NCBI GenBank assembly: GCA_002238555.1
Contig: MPMO01000041.1
Coordinates: forward strand, 1 to 44,753
Source of the DNA: Caldilineaceae bacterium bin34
Lineage (GTDB): Bacteria > Chloroflexota > Anaerolineae > Caldilineales > Caldilineaceae
Direction: 5' to 3'
DNA: 44,753 nt
Below are positions 7,945 to 15,832 of this stretch, in pieces. The position numbers were made by a program, and so were the translations under genes. The notes beneath the pieces were generated by a model. That model was not told the DNA's origin, searched no databases, and saw nothing but the letters and a program-made list of their open reading frames with translations. Numbering within the stretch: position 1 is the first letter of the stretch; every line of letters begins with the position of its first letter.

Positions 7945-8830
7945 GTGGTGACCCAGACCTCCTCCCAGCGCCGGTGCAGGCACCGGCTCGTGCATACCGG
8001 GCGCGCGTCGGCCTTCGCCCGCCGCCGAGCCCAAATCTGGCTGCTGGTCGACCGGGGCGCGGAGGGGCCGGGCCACAGCGACCGGACCGTGGCCGCCCTC
8101 CTGGAGGCGGGCACGATCACCGTCTTCCGAGTCCGTCGGGCCTGGGCCGAGCAGGGCCTGGAGGCGGGTCTGCAGACGGCCCCCATGGACCATCGCTACA
8201 ATGGTCGGTTCCGGATTCAGCCTGCGGCGACCTCCTCATGGACAGCCTGATCCCTCGTCCTTGGTCGAGACCTTGGACACCCCGGGGATCCGCGTGTCGA
8301 CCGGACCAGGCTGCACAACCTGATGGACATCCTGGTGCTGCCGGTCATCTGCGGTGCCGACGGTTTCGTGGCCATCGCCGCAGTTTGAGGCGAAGCTGCG
8401 GGACGTGGTCGGGAACCTCGCAAAAACGGTAACTCCGCTACCATTGAGGCTGTCGGCCAACAAGAAGCCCCAAATTCAGGCCCGGCAACGCACGCAGGAG
8501 GGCCTGCCCATGTGGCCCGCACCCACGACTGCCTCCGCCACGGCACCCTCTAGCTGAGGGCGGCCCTGGACCACGACCCGGGCAAGGCCTACTGTGCCTG
8601 TGTCGCGTGCCATGGACACCAGGAGTTCCCGGCCCGGCCGGTATGGCGTTTTCCCGTGCATCCGGTGCATCCGTTCCTGGACAACTACTGATCTCACCGA
8701 CACCGCAAGGTGCGGGTCTGGCTGGAAGCCAACCCCTCCACTTCACCCCGCTCTATTCCTCTTGGTTGAACTGGTCCGACACCCGGCTCCGGATTTTGGT
8801 CCAAAGCCCTCGTCGGCATTCCTGCGCGTG
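7945..8830 (+). pseudogene. Degenerate IS630-family transposase
   Basis: Fragments in different frames match IS630-type DDE transposases in the right order. The helix-turn-helix part (RAQIWLLVDRGAEGPGHSD, FRVRRAWAEQGLEAGL) lies within 7945-8190. The catalytic part resumes near 8383 with FEAKLRDVVG and continues with ANKKPQIQARQRTQEGLPM (normally DEKxQIQALDRTQPGLPM), THDCLRHGT, HGHQEF, FLDNY-stop-SHRHRKVRVWLEANP, and LHFTPLYSSWLNW in another frame. The first catalytic Asp reads as Asn, there is an in-frame stop after LDNY, there are at least two frameshifts, and the final catalytic Glu region is lost. The element is dead. It is interrupted by an ISAs1-like piece, described separately. The family assignment is by remembered motifs and not by database search. 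Confidence 0.78.
8236..8390 (+). pseudogene. Fragment resembling the N-terminus of an ISAs1-family transposase
   Basis: One frame reads DPRVDRTRLHNLMDILVLPV followed by ICGADGFVAIA (8287-8380). It resembles the N-terminal signature of ISAs1/H-repeat transposases (DPR...RHPLLDILxIAxCAVICGADGW). A candidate start, MDSLIPR, lies at 8236, with a frameshift before the match, and a stop follows at 8386-8388. The fragment sits where the central part of the IS630 transposase should be. This suggests one element inserted into or recombined with the other before both decayed. The match is short. Confidence 0.5.
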
Positions 8831-9131
8831 AAAAAGTCTTGTACGTTTGCGCAGGCCGCGACGGTCACGATACCGTGCGGCGACAGGCATCGGACAAACC
8901 GGAATTAGTGAGTGTTCGTTTGGGATGGGCAGGGACGAGGATGGAATCCACACTGGGAACCCTTTTTGTTTTTTGTGAATCAGGTATCGGCCTTCTTCCT
9001 CCGTTCTGGGTTCAGAGCAAAATCAACGAAACTGAAACAGTGTCTGGTCCGCGGAAGTCGAACACCCGTGTCGATCCTGCTAACATTCAATGTGTCCGCG
9101 AATTCGAGAGTGTTCAGAGGAGATGTACCAG
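8831..9131. other. Leader region upstream of the ACP operon
   Basis: No gene is recognised. The stretch has noticeably more A/T than its surroundings, including runs of T around 8960-8976. It leads into the Shine-Dalgarno AGAGGAG (9116-9122) of the acyl carrier protein gene. The promoter of that operon should lie here, but no clear -35/-10 pair was found. Confidence 0.4.
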
Positions 9132-9365
9132 ATGGCAAGTGTGGAAGATCGTTTGGTTACGTTGCTCCGAGACAACCTGTTGCCTGAGGAAACCGAGATC
9201 GATTTGGATGCCGACGTATCCGATTGGGGTGCATCATCGTTGTCGGTCCTGAAGTTTTACCAGTTGCTGAACTCGGAGTTCAAAATCGAAATCCCGTCCG
9301 AGGAGTTCTGCGAGATCAGAACGCTGCGGGGGCTGATAGAACGGATTGATCGCGAACTCGCGTAA
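9132..9365 (+). CDS. Stand-alone acyl carrier protein
   Basis: A 77-residue acidic helical protein of the phosphopantetheine-attachment family. The prosthetic-group site is DWGASSLSVLKF: Ser36 is in the position of the usual DSL serine, and the preceding Asp is replaced by Ser. The family's helix II and helix III patterns follow (LLNSEFKIEIPSEEF, LRGLIERIDREL). The ATG at 9132 was chosen because AGAGGAG lies nine bases upstream; the earlier ATG at 9123 would be too close to it. The protein would carry acyl chains as thioesters on a 4'-phosphopantetheine arm. The next gene, which overlaps its end, encodes an Sfp-type enzyme able to add that arm. The three-gene arrangement suggests a dedicated small acyl pathway rather than housekeeping fatty-acid synthesis, since no ketosynthase or malonyltransferase is adjacent. 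Confidence 0.88.
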   Translation: MASVEDRLVTLLRDNLLPEETEIDLDADVSDWGASSLSVLKFYQLLNSEFKIEIPSEEFCEIRTLRGLIERIDRELA

Positions 9366-10293
9366 CCAACCCGCGGTCAATTCCGCCGCAGGCGGTTGTG
9401 CCTGCGCGCTGCTGCGCAACGGCTCCCGGGAGTCGGCACCCCTTGGTCATCAAGCCAGTGCTTGGTGGGGTGCCGCGCGGGCCTTCGGTTCCGTCGAAGT
9501 GGTCCTTGTCGATCTTTCGGCGAACCGCCGGCGCGAACGGTTGGCCGCCAGGTTGCTCGATGCCGCCGAGCAGGACCGGGCCGCTCGGTTGGTCCTGCCT
9601 GGTGCCGGACGGGAGTTTGTGCTCTGCCGGGCCGCGTTGCGCGCTCTGTTGTGCTCCGCGCTCGATTGCGACAATGCCGACCTGACCTTTCGGACCGAAA
9701 CGCACGGCAAGCCCTACGCTCTTGTCGGGGGGCGGGTCGCGCCCGTAAGCTTCAATGTCAGCCATAGCGGTGACCACGGCCTGATCGCAATTGCACCCCA
9801 CGGGCGAGTCGGAGTCGATATCGAAACGCACGACTGGGCGTTCGACTTGCCCGCGCGGCTGCTTTCCGTCTTCAGTGCCCGTGAACGCGGCGATTTTGCG
9901 GAAACCCGGGATGATGCCAGATGGCGTCTGCGCTTCTACCGGTATTGGACTCTCAAGGAGTCCCTGATCAAAGGCGTTGGCTTGGGATTTGCCATGAACA
10001 CTGCCAAGTTCGACCTGCCGTCGGCCTTGCGTCGGGGCGAGGCCGACGGGGTGTTCCGATTCCACCACCAGCCAACCGCCAACTGGCATCTGGCCACCTT
10101 TGGCAACCGGGCCTTTACGGCCGCGGTTGCCATCGACCACTCCGGCCGAGGCATGCCCCCTAATGGAACCGGCCTGCCTTCCCCGCGTACGCGCAGATGC
10201 CGATTCAGCCGTATTCCTGCCGGACCGCGGGACTCGGGACCGCCGGCGCGACGGCGATTGGTTTGTCACTCCCGCCCGACACCAAATCCATGA
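9346..10293 (+). CDS. Sfp-type 4'-phosphopantetheinyl transferase
   Basis: Transfers the phosphopantetheine arm of coenzyme A to a carrier-protein serine. The family motifs are in order: CRAALRALL, FNVSHSGDHGLIAIA, RVGVDIE (Mg-binding acidic pair) and YRYWTLKESLIKGVGLG (the WxxKES signature). At 315 residues it is longer than the usual 220-250. The excess is about 45 residues at the N-terminus and an Arg/Pro-rich C-terminal tail after FTAAVAIDHSG. The TTG at 9346 overlaps the end of the ACP gene; a downstream GTG near 9499 would cut into the domain, so the true start is uncertain. The stop codon overlaps the hydrolase start as ATGA. Its likely target is the adjacent ACP (inference). Confidence 0.88.
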   Translation: MIANSRNQPAVNSAAGGCACALLRNGSRESAPLGHQASAWWGAARAFGSVEVVLVDLSANRRRERLAARLLDAAEQDRAARLVLPGAGREFVLCRAALRALLCSALDCDNADLTFRTETHGKPYALVGGRVAPVSFNVSHSGDHGLIAIAPHGRVGVDIETHDWAFDLPARLLSVFSARERGDFAETRDDARWRLRFYRYWTLKESLIKGVGLGFAMNTAKFDLPSALRRGEADGVFRFHHQPTANWHLATFGNRAFTAAVAIDHSGRGMPPNGTGLPSPRTRRCRFSRIPAGPRDSGPPARRRLVCHSRPTPNP

Positions 10294-11231
10294 CGAACGC
10301 GGCACCCGTCCGGCACCCTTCGGCGGCACGCGACATGTGTTTCGAACTGCCGGAACCCGCTTCCCTGATTCAGGCAACTTCAGGCGGGGACACGGTGATC
10401 CACGTCAGGCGACACGGCAATCCTGCGGGCCCCAGGGTGGTCCTTAGCCATGGCAATGGACTGGCCATCGATGCCTACTACCCTTTCTGGTCCCTGCTGC
10501 TTGATGAATTCGACGTGCTGGTGTTCGATCTGCGCAGTCACGGATGGAACGACCGGGGCTCCCTGCGCGACCATACCGTCGTGTCCTTCGTGCGCGATCA
10601 CGACGCAGTCTTGAAGGCGGTCGGAGAACGGTGGGGCAACAAGCCGGTGATCGGCTTGTACCACTCGGTCGCCTGTCTGGCGCCACTCCTGTCGGAAGAA
10701 CTGAGCACCCATTACGCCGGCCTGGTGCTTTTTGATCCTCCCATCGCCAGGAGGCTAAAGCCGACCTTCCAAGCCTTTGAGGAGGCCGTCACCAAAGCCG
10801 AACGCGGCATTCGGCGCCGTGCGCACCGGTTTGACTCAATCGAGCAGTTTGTCGAACTGCTGGGGTTCGTGCCGATGTTTCGGCATTTGGTGAACGGCGG
10901 TCGCGAACTGATTGCGCAGACGACGTTGCGACCGGTCGCGGACGACATGGGCTACGAACTTAGGTGTCCGCCGGAATACGAAGCCCAAATTGCCGCCTAT
11001 GCGGGCGTGTTGGCCGTCATGGTGGACTACACGATACTGGAGCGTCCCGTCAAGGTGCTCGGTGCCGATCCCACGATGCCCTTTGCCTACCTGCCGGCCA
11101 CCCACGTCAGCGACTTCGTGACCGTGGACTACGACTTTCTGCCGGAGACCACGCACTTTCTGCAGCTGGAACAGCCGGATGCGTGCCGGGATGTGGTGAT
11201 CGAGTTTCTGCGCGAACGGAACCTCGTCTGA
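10290..11231 (+). CDS. Alpha/beta hydrolase
   Basis: A 313-residue alpha/beta-hydrolase-fold protein. The ATG was chosen because it overlaps the transferase stop as ATGA, typical of translational coupling; longer in-frame starts upstream would overlap the transferase further. Visible are the oxyanion-hole motif LSHGNG, the strand VLVFDLRSHGWNDRG, a nucleophile elbow LYHSVACL (Ser126) and a C-terminal ETTHFLQLEQP with the likely catalytic His. The elbow is atypical, with Tyr and Ala in place of the two glycines of GxSxG. In an operon with an ACP and its activating enzyme, the natural guess is a thioesterase or acyltransferase that unloads the carrier protein. That is inference; esterase or haloperoxidase-like activity is equally compatible with the fold. 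Confidence 0.85.
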   Translation: MTNAAPVRHPSAARDMCFELPEPASLIQATSGGDTVIHVRRHGNPAGPRVVLSHGNGLAIDAYYPFWSLLLDEFDVLVFDLRSHGWNDRGSLRDHTVVSFVRDHDAVLKAVGERWGNKPVIGLYHSVACLAPLLSEELSTHYAGLVLFDPPIARRLKPTFQAFEEAVTKAERGIRRRAHRFDSIEQFVELLGFVPMFRHLVNGGRELIAQTTLRPVADDMGYELRCPPEYEAQIAAYAGVLAVMVDYTILERPVKVLGADPTMPFAYLPATHVSDFVTVDYDFLPETTHFLQLEQPDACRDVVIEFLRERNLV

Positions 11232-11408
11232 CACCGGAGTGCTTTCCCGGTGGGCAATGTCCCCATCCCACACGGTTCTCCCCATCGCCGCGGGCGTTTC
11301 GGGCTGGTCGCCGGCGATGATGTGCGGCTTGGGCTCGCGGCCCCGTTCCGAGGTGCGGATTGACGCCCAATCCGCGGGTGTGCCTCGCACTGCGACCCAG
11401 GCGCGACC

Positions 11409-13067
11409 GTGAATTGGGCAGGTAGGCTGTTTCCGCGCGAAGTGTGGCCGGCGCGCTACACATCCGCGGACTTGCGCAAGGATCTTCTGGGTGGCCTGAT
11501 GGCCGCTTTCGTGCTCTTCCCGCTCTCGATCGGCTACGGTCTGATCTCGGGCCTCGGCGCGGTGGCAGGCCTGTACGGAGGCATCGCGCTGTCACTGGCG
11601 GGCGCCCTCTGCGGGGGCGTGGCCGCGGTGGTACGCGGTCCCAATATCCTGATCGCGACGGCGATGGCCTTTCTGGTCGCCGAATACGCGACCTCCGCCG
11701 CCGAGGCGTTCACGATTGTCGTCCTGGCGGGTCTCTTCCAAATCGGATTCGGCATCCTCCGGCTGGGCCGGTATGTGGCCTTTGTCCCGCATCCGCTGCT
11801 GGCGGGATTGTTCACCTCGCTGGCCGTCACCCTCATCGTGTCGCAGCTCCATGTGCTCCTCGGAGCGGAGCTCGTGCCCTCCGGCGTGGCGGCGGCGATT
11901 GTCTCCCTGCCCCAGGCCGTGCGCGGGGCACACCTGCCGTCGGTCGCGTTATCGGGAATCTGCTTTGCGCTGGTGCCGTTGTGGCGAGGCAAGTTGGCGG
12001 CGGCGGTGCCGGTTACCGTCATGATGCTGGTGGCGGGCTTTGCAGCCGGGATGTTCCTGTTCCCCGAGGCTGCGACGATCGGCACCGTACAGACCGGCCT
12101 GCCCAGCCTCATTGTGCCGGTCCTGGCGCCTGCCTATGTGACACGCATCCTCCCCTCCGCCTTCGTGCTGGCGCTGTTGAGTGCCGTAATGATTTTGGTT
12201 CTGGCCTTCCTGGTCGACTCGCTGACCGGGTCCCGGCACCTGCCCAACCGTGAACTGGTCGGTGTCGGGTTGGGCAATGTTGCCGCCGGCCTCTTGGGCG
12301 GCATGCCCGGTTCCGTCAGCACCGGCACCCTCACCAACATCCGGACAGGTGGCCGCACTCCCGTGTCGGGCGCGACGGTAGGCGCAGTGTTCCTGCTGGT
12401 AGTCCTGGTTCCCGGCTCGGCGGTCGTGATCGAACAGACGCCGCGGGTTGTCATCGCGGCGGTCATTGTGGTGGCGGGTTGCGCGGCCCTGGACATGCAG
12501 TTCCTGCGGGGCATCGCCAAGGTGGCGCGCCACGATGCCCTGATCTTCAGCGGGACGCTCCTGGCTGCCCTGTTCATCGACTTTGTCAGTGCTGTCCTGA
12601 TCGGCTTTGTCCTGTCCTCGCTGGTCACCCACATGCAGACCCAGCGGTTCGAGGCGGCGCGTCTGCGATCGGTACCGGTGCTGGACCGCGTCGTGTTCGG
12701 CGATGCGCCCGGCATGGATCCCTTCAGTGCCCGGACCGGCCTGGTTGCCTTTCCGGAACAGGTGACGATTGCATCGGCCCGGGAACTGTCCCGCATCGTC
12801 AGCCCGGACATCCGACACCACCGCCTCCTGTTGTTCGATCTCTCAAACACGCAGTTTGTCGACCTGACCGCCGCCGTGGTCATTTCGCAACTTGTCAACG
12901 CCGCGCTGGCCGGCGGACGGAAGACGATCGTGGTCGTGGGCATGCGGCCCGAAGTGCGCCGGACCTTCGACGCGTTGAGGCTGCTGGCGCGCGTGCCGCC
13001 GGACCACTTGGTGCCGGACCTCGCCGCTGGCTACGGCATCATTCGGTCAACGGCATCCGAGGTGTAG
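11409..13067 (+). CDS. SulP-family anion transporter with C-terminal STAS domain
   Basis: A 552-residue polytopic membrane protein of the SulP/SLC26 family. The N-terminus DLRKDLLGGLMAAFVLFPLS and the following GLISGLGAVAGLYGGIALSL are the family's first helices, and about ten to twelve hydrophobic segments fill residues 25-410. A cytoplasmic STAS domain follows at about 435-545, with the characteristic LLLFDLSNTQFVDLTAAVVI. SulP proteins carry sulfate, bicarbonate or other anions, or act as symporters; the substrate is not deducible here. In a window with two sulfatases, sulfate is an attractive guess but only that. It starts 177 bases after the hydrolase, so it may or may not share the operon. 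A GGCCGGTG inverted repeat lies just after its stop. Confidence 0.93.
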   Translation: MNWAGRLFPREVWPARYTSADLRKDLLGGLMAAFVLFPLSIGYGLISGLGAVAGLYGGIALSLAGALCGGVAAVVRGPNILIATAMAFLVAEYATSAAEAFTIVVLAGLFQIGFGILRLGRYVAFVPHPLLAGLFTSLAVTLIVSQLHVLLGAELVPSGVAAAIVSLPQAVRGAHLPSVALSGICFALVPLWRGKLAAAVPVTVMMLVAGFAAGMFLFPEAATIGTVQTGLPSLIVPVLAPAYVTRILPSAFVLALLSAVMILVLAFLVDSLTGSRHLPNRELVGVGLGNVAAGLLGGMPGSVSTGTLTNIRTGGRTPVSGATVGAVFLLVVLVPGSAVVIEQTPRVVIAAVIVVAGCAALDMQFLRGIAKVARHDALIFSGTLLAALFIDFVSAVLIGFVLSSLVTHMQTQRFEAARLRSVPVLDRVVFGDAPGMDPFSARTGLVAFPEQVTIASARELSRIVSPDIRHHRLLLFDLSNTQFVDLTAAVVISQLVNAALAGGRKTIVVVGMRPEVRRTFDALRLLARVPPDHLVPDLAAGYGIIRSTASEV

Positions 13068-13069
13068 GG

Positions 13070-13087
13070 GGCCGGTGTTCACCGGCC
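13070..13087. repeat. Inverted repeat just after the SulP stop codon
   Basis: GGCCGGTG-TT-CACCGGCC is a perfect 8-bp inverted repeat starting three bases after the TAG of the transporter gene. It could fold as a tight hairpin and end transcription or protect the mRNA, but no U-tract follows. The remaining bases up to 13375 hold no recognisable gene. Confidence 0.4.
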
Positions 13088-13375
13088 GGATCCGCGTCGA
13101 ACCGGGGCGGCACCGTCCTCGCGAGGCCAGTTCCGCCGGACGGCGCCGACTGGATCCCGTTGCCGGACTCCGACGCGCGCTGATCCCGGCTGTCCGGGAG
13201 GACGGCTTCAGGAACGGTGTGGTCAATACCGGTCGCATTGCGGTGCCGTTGCCGACCGGTTGATCACCGGGCCGTCTCGTCGGAGGGCATGTTGGGAACC
13301 GCAGGCCACTCTCGCCGCGTGGTCCGCGGCGGCATCCGGGTCCCCAACGCCGGGCCGCATTCCGCGGCGTGGCAA

Positions 13376-14070
13376 TCATTGCTTCTTGGCAGTGGAGACA
13401 CAAATGTTGGAAATGACGGTGTCGTCGCCAAAGTGAACGTCGGCGATGCCGTGCGAGTCCGGTTCGCGGATGGTGTCACCCTGGATCCATGGTTGAACCA
13501 GATTGCCCTGTAAACGGTGGGCAATGAAGGCACCGCCCACGGCGTCTGCCAAAATTTCCCGGGCATCCCGAAACATCCGGTCACGGCGTTCGGGGTCCCC
13601 GACCAGACTGCCGGCCTCGCCCACCAGCCGGTCGCACTCGGGGTTCGGCCAGGTGTGGCGCCCGGTGGAAACCCAGATGCCGAGCAGGTTCGATGCATCA
13701 AGGAAATCCATGCCGTGGGAGACTGCCCCAAAGGCCAATCCCGTGGGTCTGGCGTTGAGGGCGGCCATATATATGCCTTGCCGTCCTGGTTGGCGACCTC
13801 AATCTCGACGTTTGGGCACTCGGAGATGGAAGCGGCCACGGCTTGGTTAACGGCGGTCGTGGATGGAGGTTCGTTGCGCAGCCACATTGCCTGCTTGGCA
13901 CATCCAGTGCCGTCGGGGTAACCGACTTGCCCGTGCAGCCGGGCAGTCGTAGGCCTGATGGTGGTCCAGCAGTCCTGCCGTGTCCGAGGAGATGTGTCGG
14001 CGCAGCCGGCCATGACGGCACCGGTCAGTGCGCACAGCATCAGGAGTGCCAGGCCTGCGGTGAACCGGGC
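13376..14070 (-). pseudogene. Decayed, internally deleted family-5 ABC binding protein
   Basis: The C-terminal 130 residues (13376-13768) closely match the binding protein at 4604-6391: MDFLDASNLLGIWVSTGRHT here against MDFLDPANLLGIWVSTGRHT there. Continuing upstream in a shifted frame is AMWLRNEPPSTTAVNQAVAA, and in another shifted frame SSDTAGLLDHHQAYDCPAA. It is preceded directly by a lipoprotein signal peptide (LLMLCALTGAVMAGCAD). The middle of the protein is therefore missing, so the signal peptide abuts sequence that should lie hundreds of residues later. There are at least two frameshifts. One is a two-base gain in the (AT)4 run at 13767-13774, where the intact gene reads VYMDALNAKP. 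The gene is not functional. It shares direction with the neighbouring amidase/CUT1 operon but has no permeases of its own. Confidence 0.88.
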
Positions 14071-14178
14071 CTTTCAAAGGGTTGCGATTGGGTGTGTCCC
14101 TGTCGACCGCAACAGATTGGATTTTGCCCGGGGACGCGAAGGCGACACTGCGCTGCTCGGGGACCAAGGCCGCCTGGC

Positions 14179-15699
14179 TCACGCCTGGCCTGCGGATTGC
14201 GGCCACACCTCGATCGAATGGATGAACTGTGGCTCGATCGACAGATCCAGGTTGCGTTCAAAGCAGTCCGCAACCTGCAGCAGCGCCGGTTCGCTGAACG
14301 GTCGCCCCACGAACGACAGGCCGATGGGGAGGTGTTGAACGAAGCCCATCGGAACCGAGACATGCGGGAAACCGGCGACCGCAGATGGGGAGAAGAAGGA
14401 TCCGGTCATGCGGGTCCCGTGCAGGTGATCCACTGCTGTGGCTGGATTGCACGTGGGAGCCACCAAAAGGTCCACGCCTTGTCCATCCAACAGGTGCAGC
14501 AGGTATTCGTCCCGGCACAGGCGGGTAAGGTCCTCCACCGCTTGCGCGTAGGCCGGGTCGGCAGGATCGGTCTTCTCTGCGTCCAAGAGAATTTCCTGTC
14601 CGAACAGGGGCATGACGTCGATTGCGTGGCGGCGGTTGAACGCAATCAGTTCGTTCAGTGTCCGGAACGGCGGTTCGACCTTCTGCCCGGCCAGGAAAGA
14701 CTCCAGGTCCATGCGGAACTCCGTCTTGAGTGCCAACTGCTCCTGCGCGCCCCAGTTCTCCACCTCTGCCTCAAGACCATCCACCATCCGGGCGCCCGAT
14801 TGCCGCAGAAGTTCCAGGGCGGCTGCATAGACCGGTCCGGCCTGCGGCAGCAGCCAGTTCGGAGTAGCCATTGCCCCGATCCTGAGGCCGGTCAGGTCGG
14901 CGGCTCCCAGATGCCGCTCCAGCCGGGGATCGAAGTCCTCCGGAATCCATTCGGTTGCAGGATCGTCCGGATCCGACCCGGCCATGGCCGCCAGCATCAA
15001 TGCCGCATCCCGGACCGAACGGGCCATGGGCCCCGCCGTGTCCTGGCGATGGGAAATGGGAATGATCCCCCGGCGGCTGACCAGGCCGACCGTCGGCTTG
15101 ATCCCGACAATGCCGTTGGTCGAGGCCGGCGAGGTAATGGAACCATCCGTCTCCGTGCCGACGGCGCCGGCACACAGGCCGGCGCTGACCGCCACGGCCG
15201 AGCCGCTGCTCGAGCCGCTGGGATTTCGATTGAGCACGTGCGGATTGCGGGTTTGGCCGCCGATGCTGCTCCAGCCACTGGTCGAACGGGTGGAGCGGAA
15301 GTTGGCCCACTCCGACAAATTGGTCTTGCCGAACACGAGGGCTCCCGCCTTCCGCAGGCCCGCCACGGCCGGCGCGTCCTCGTTCGGTCTCCACTCCGCC
15401 AGGGCCAGCGAGCCACCGGTGGTGGGCAGGGCGCCGGCAGTAATGAGGTTGTCCTTGATCAGGATGGGCGCGCCGAACAGCGGCCGATCCGGGCCGGGTC
15501 CCTGCCGCTCCAGGGCGCGGGCCTGCTCTCCGCGTTCGGGGGCCAGCGCCAGCACGGAGTTGAGCACGGGACCGTTGCGATCCAGTTGGCCAATGGCGGA
15601 TTCATGGCGCGCCAGAACGTCGGAGACCGTGACGTCTCCCGTCGTCAGTGCCTCCAGGATGTCTGAAATGGAGCCAAGCGGCTTGGTTGAAGGGGACAT
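14179..15699 (-). CDS. Amidase (amidase-signature family)
   Basis: A 506-residue member of the AS hydrolase family, which cleaves amide bonds with a Ser-cisSer-Lys triad. All three parts are visible: Lys82 in APILIKDNLITAG, the cis-Ser in NPSGSSSGSAVAV, and the nucleophile Ser187 in TETDGSITSPAS. Length and motif order are normal. It lacks a signal peptide, so it should act in the cytoplasm. It is the last gene of a minus-strand operon with a sugar-type binding protein and two permeases, separated from the MalF-like permease by 133 bases that contain a 28-base palindrome. The context suggests it processes an imported amide, for example an N-acyl or amidated sugar derivative, but GatA-like and generic amidases look similar. 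Confidence 0.92.
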   Translation of the reverse strand: MSPSTKPLGSISDILEALTTGDVTVSDVLARHESAIGQLDRNGPVLNSVLALAPERGEQARALERQGPGPDRPLFGAPILIKDNLITAGALPTTGGSLALAEWRPNEDAPAVAGLRKAGALVFGKTNLSEWANFRSTRSTSGWSSIGGQTRNPHVLNRNPSGSSSGSAVAVSAGLCAGAVGTETDGSITSPASTNGIVGIKPTVGLVSRRGIIPISHRQDTAGPMARSVRDAALMLAAMAGSDPDDPATEWIPEDFDPRLERHLGAADLTGLRIGAMATPNWLLPQAGPVYAAALELLRQSGARMVDGLEAEVENWGAQEQLALKTEFRMDLESFLAGQKVEPPFRTLNELIAFNRRHAIDVMPLFGQEILLDAEKTDPADPAYAQAVEDLTRLCRDEYLLHLLDGQGVDLLVAPTCNPATAVDHLHGTRMTGSFFSPSAVAGFPHVSVPMGFVQHLPIGLSFVGRPFSEPALLQVADCFERNLDLSIEPQFIHSIEVWPQSAGQA

Positions 15700-15785
15700 G
15701 GGGCAACCCTTGTTGGATTTGGCCGGCCAATCGAACCGGTTCCGCCGTCAGGGCGAAGTGTCCGGAGGCAGGAGGGGTTCCGTGT

Positions 15786-15813
15786 CCGCGGAGCCGGCAT
15801 GCCGGCTCCGCGG
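15786..15813. repeat. 28-base perfect palindrome between permease and amidase genes
   Basis: CCGCGGAGCCGGCA and its exact complement meet at the centre (core GGCATGCC). It lies 20 bases after the MalF-like permease stop and 86 before the amidase start, reading along the minus strand. It could form a strong stem with almost no loop, giving partial termination or mRNA protection before the amidase cistron, or it could be a protein-binding site. No U-tract follows on either strand. Another palindrome with the same GGCATGCC core lies at 37031-37052. Confidence 0.6.
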
Positions 15814-15832
15814 GTCTGTCGGATCGGGACTG

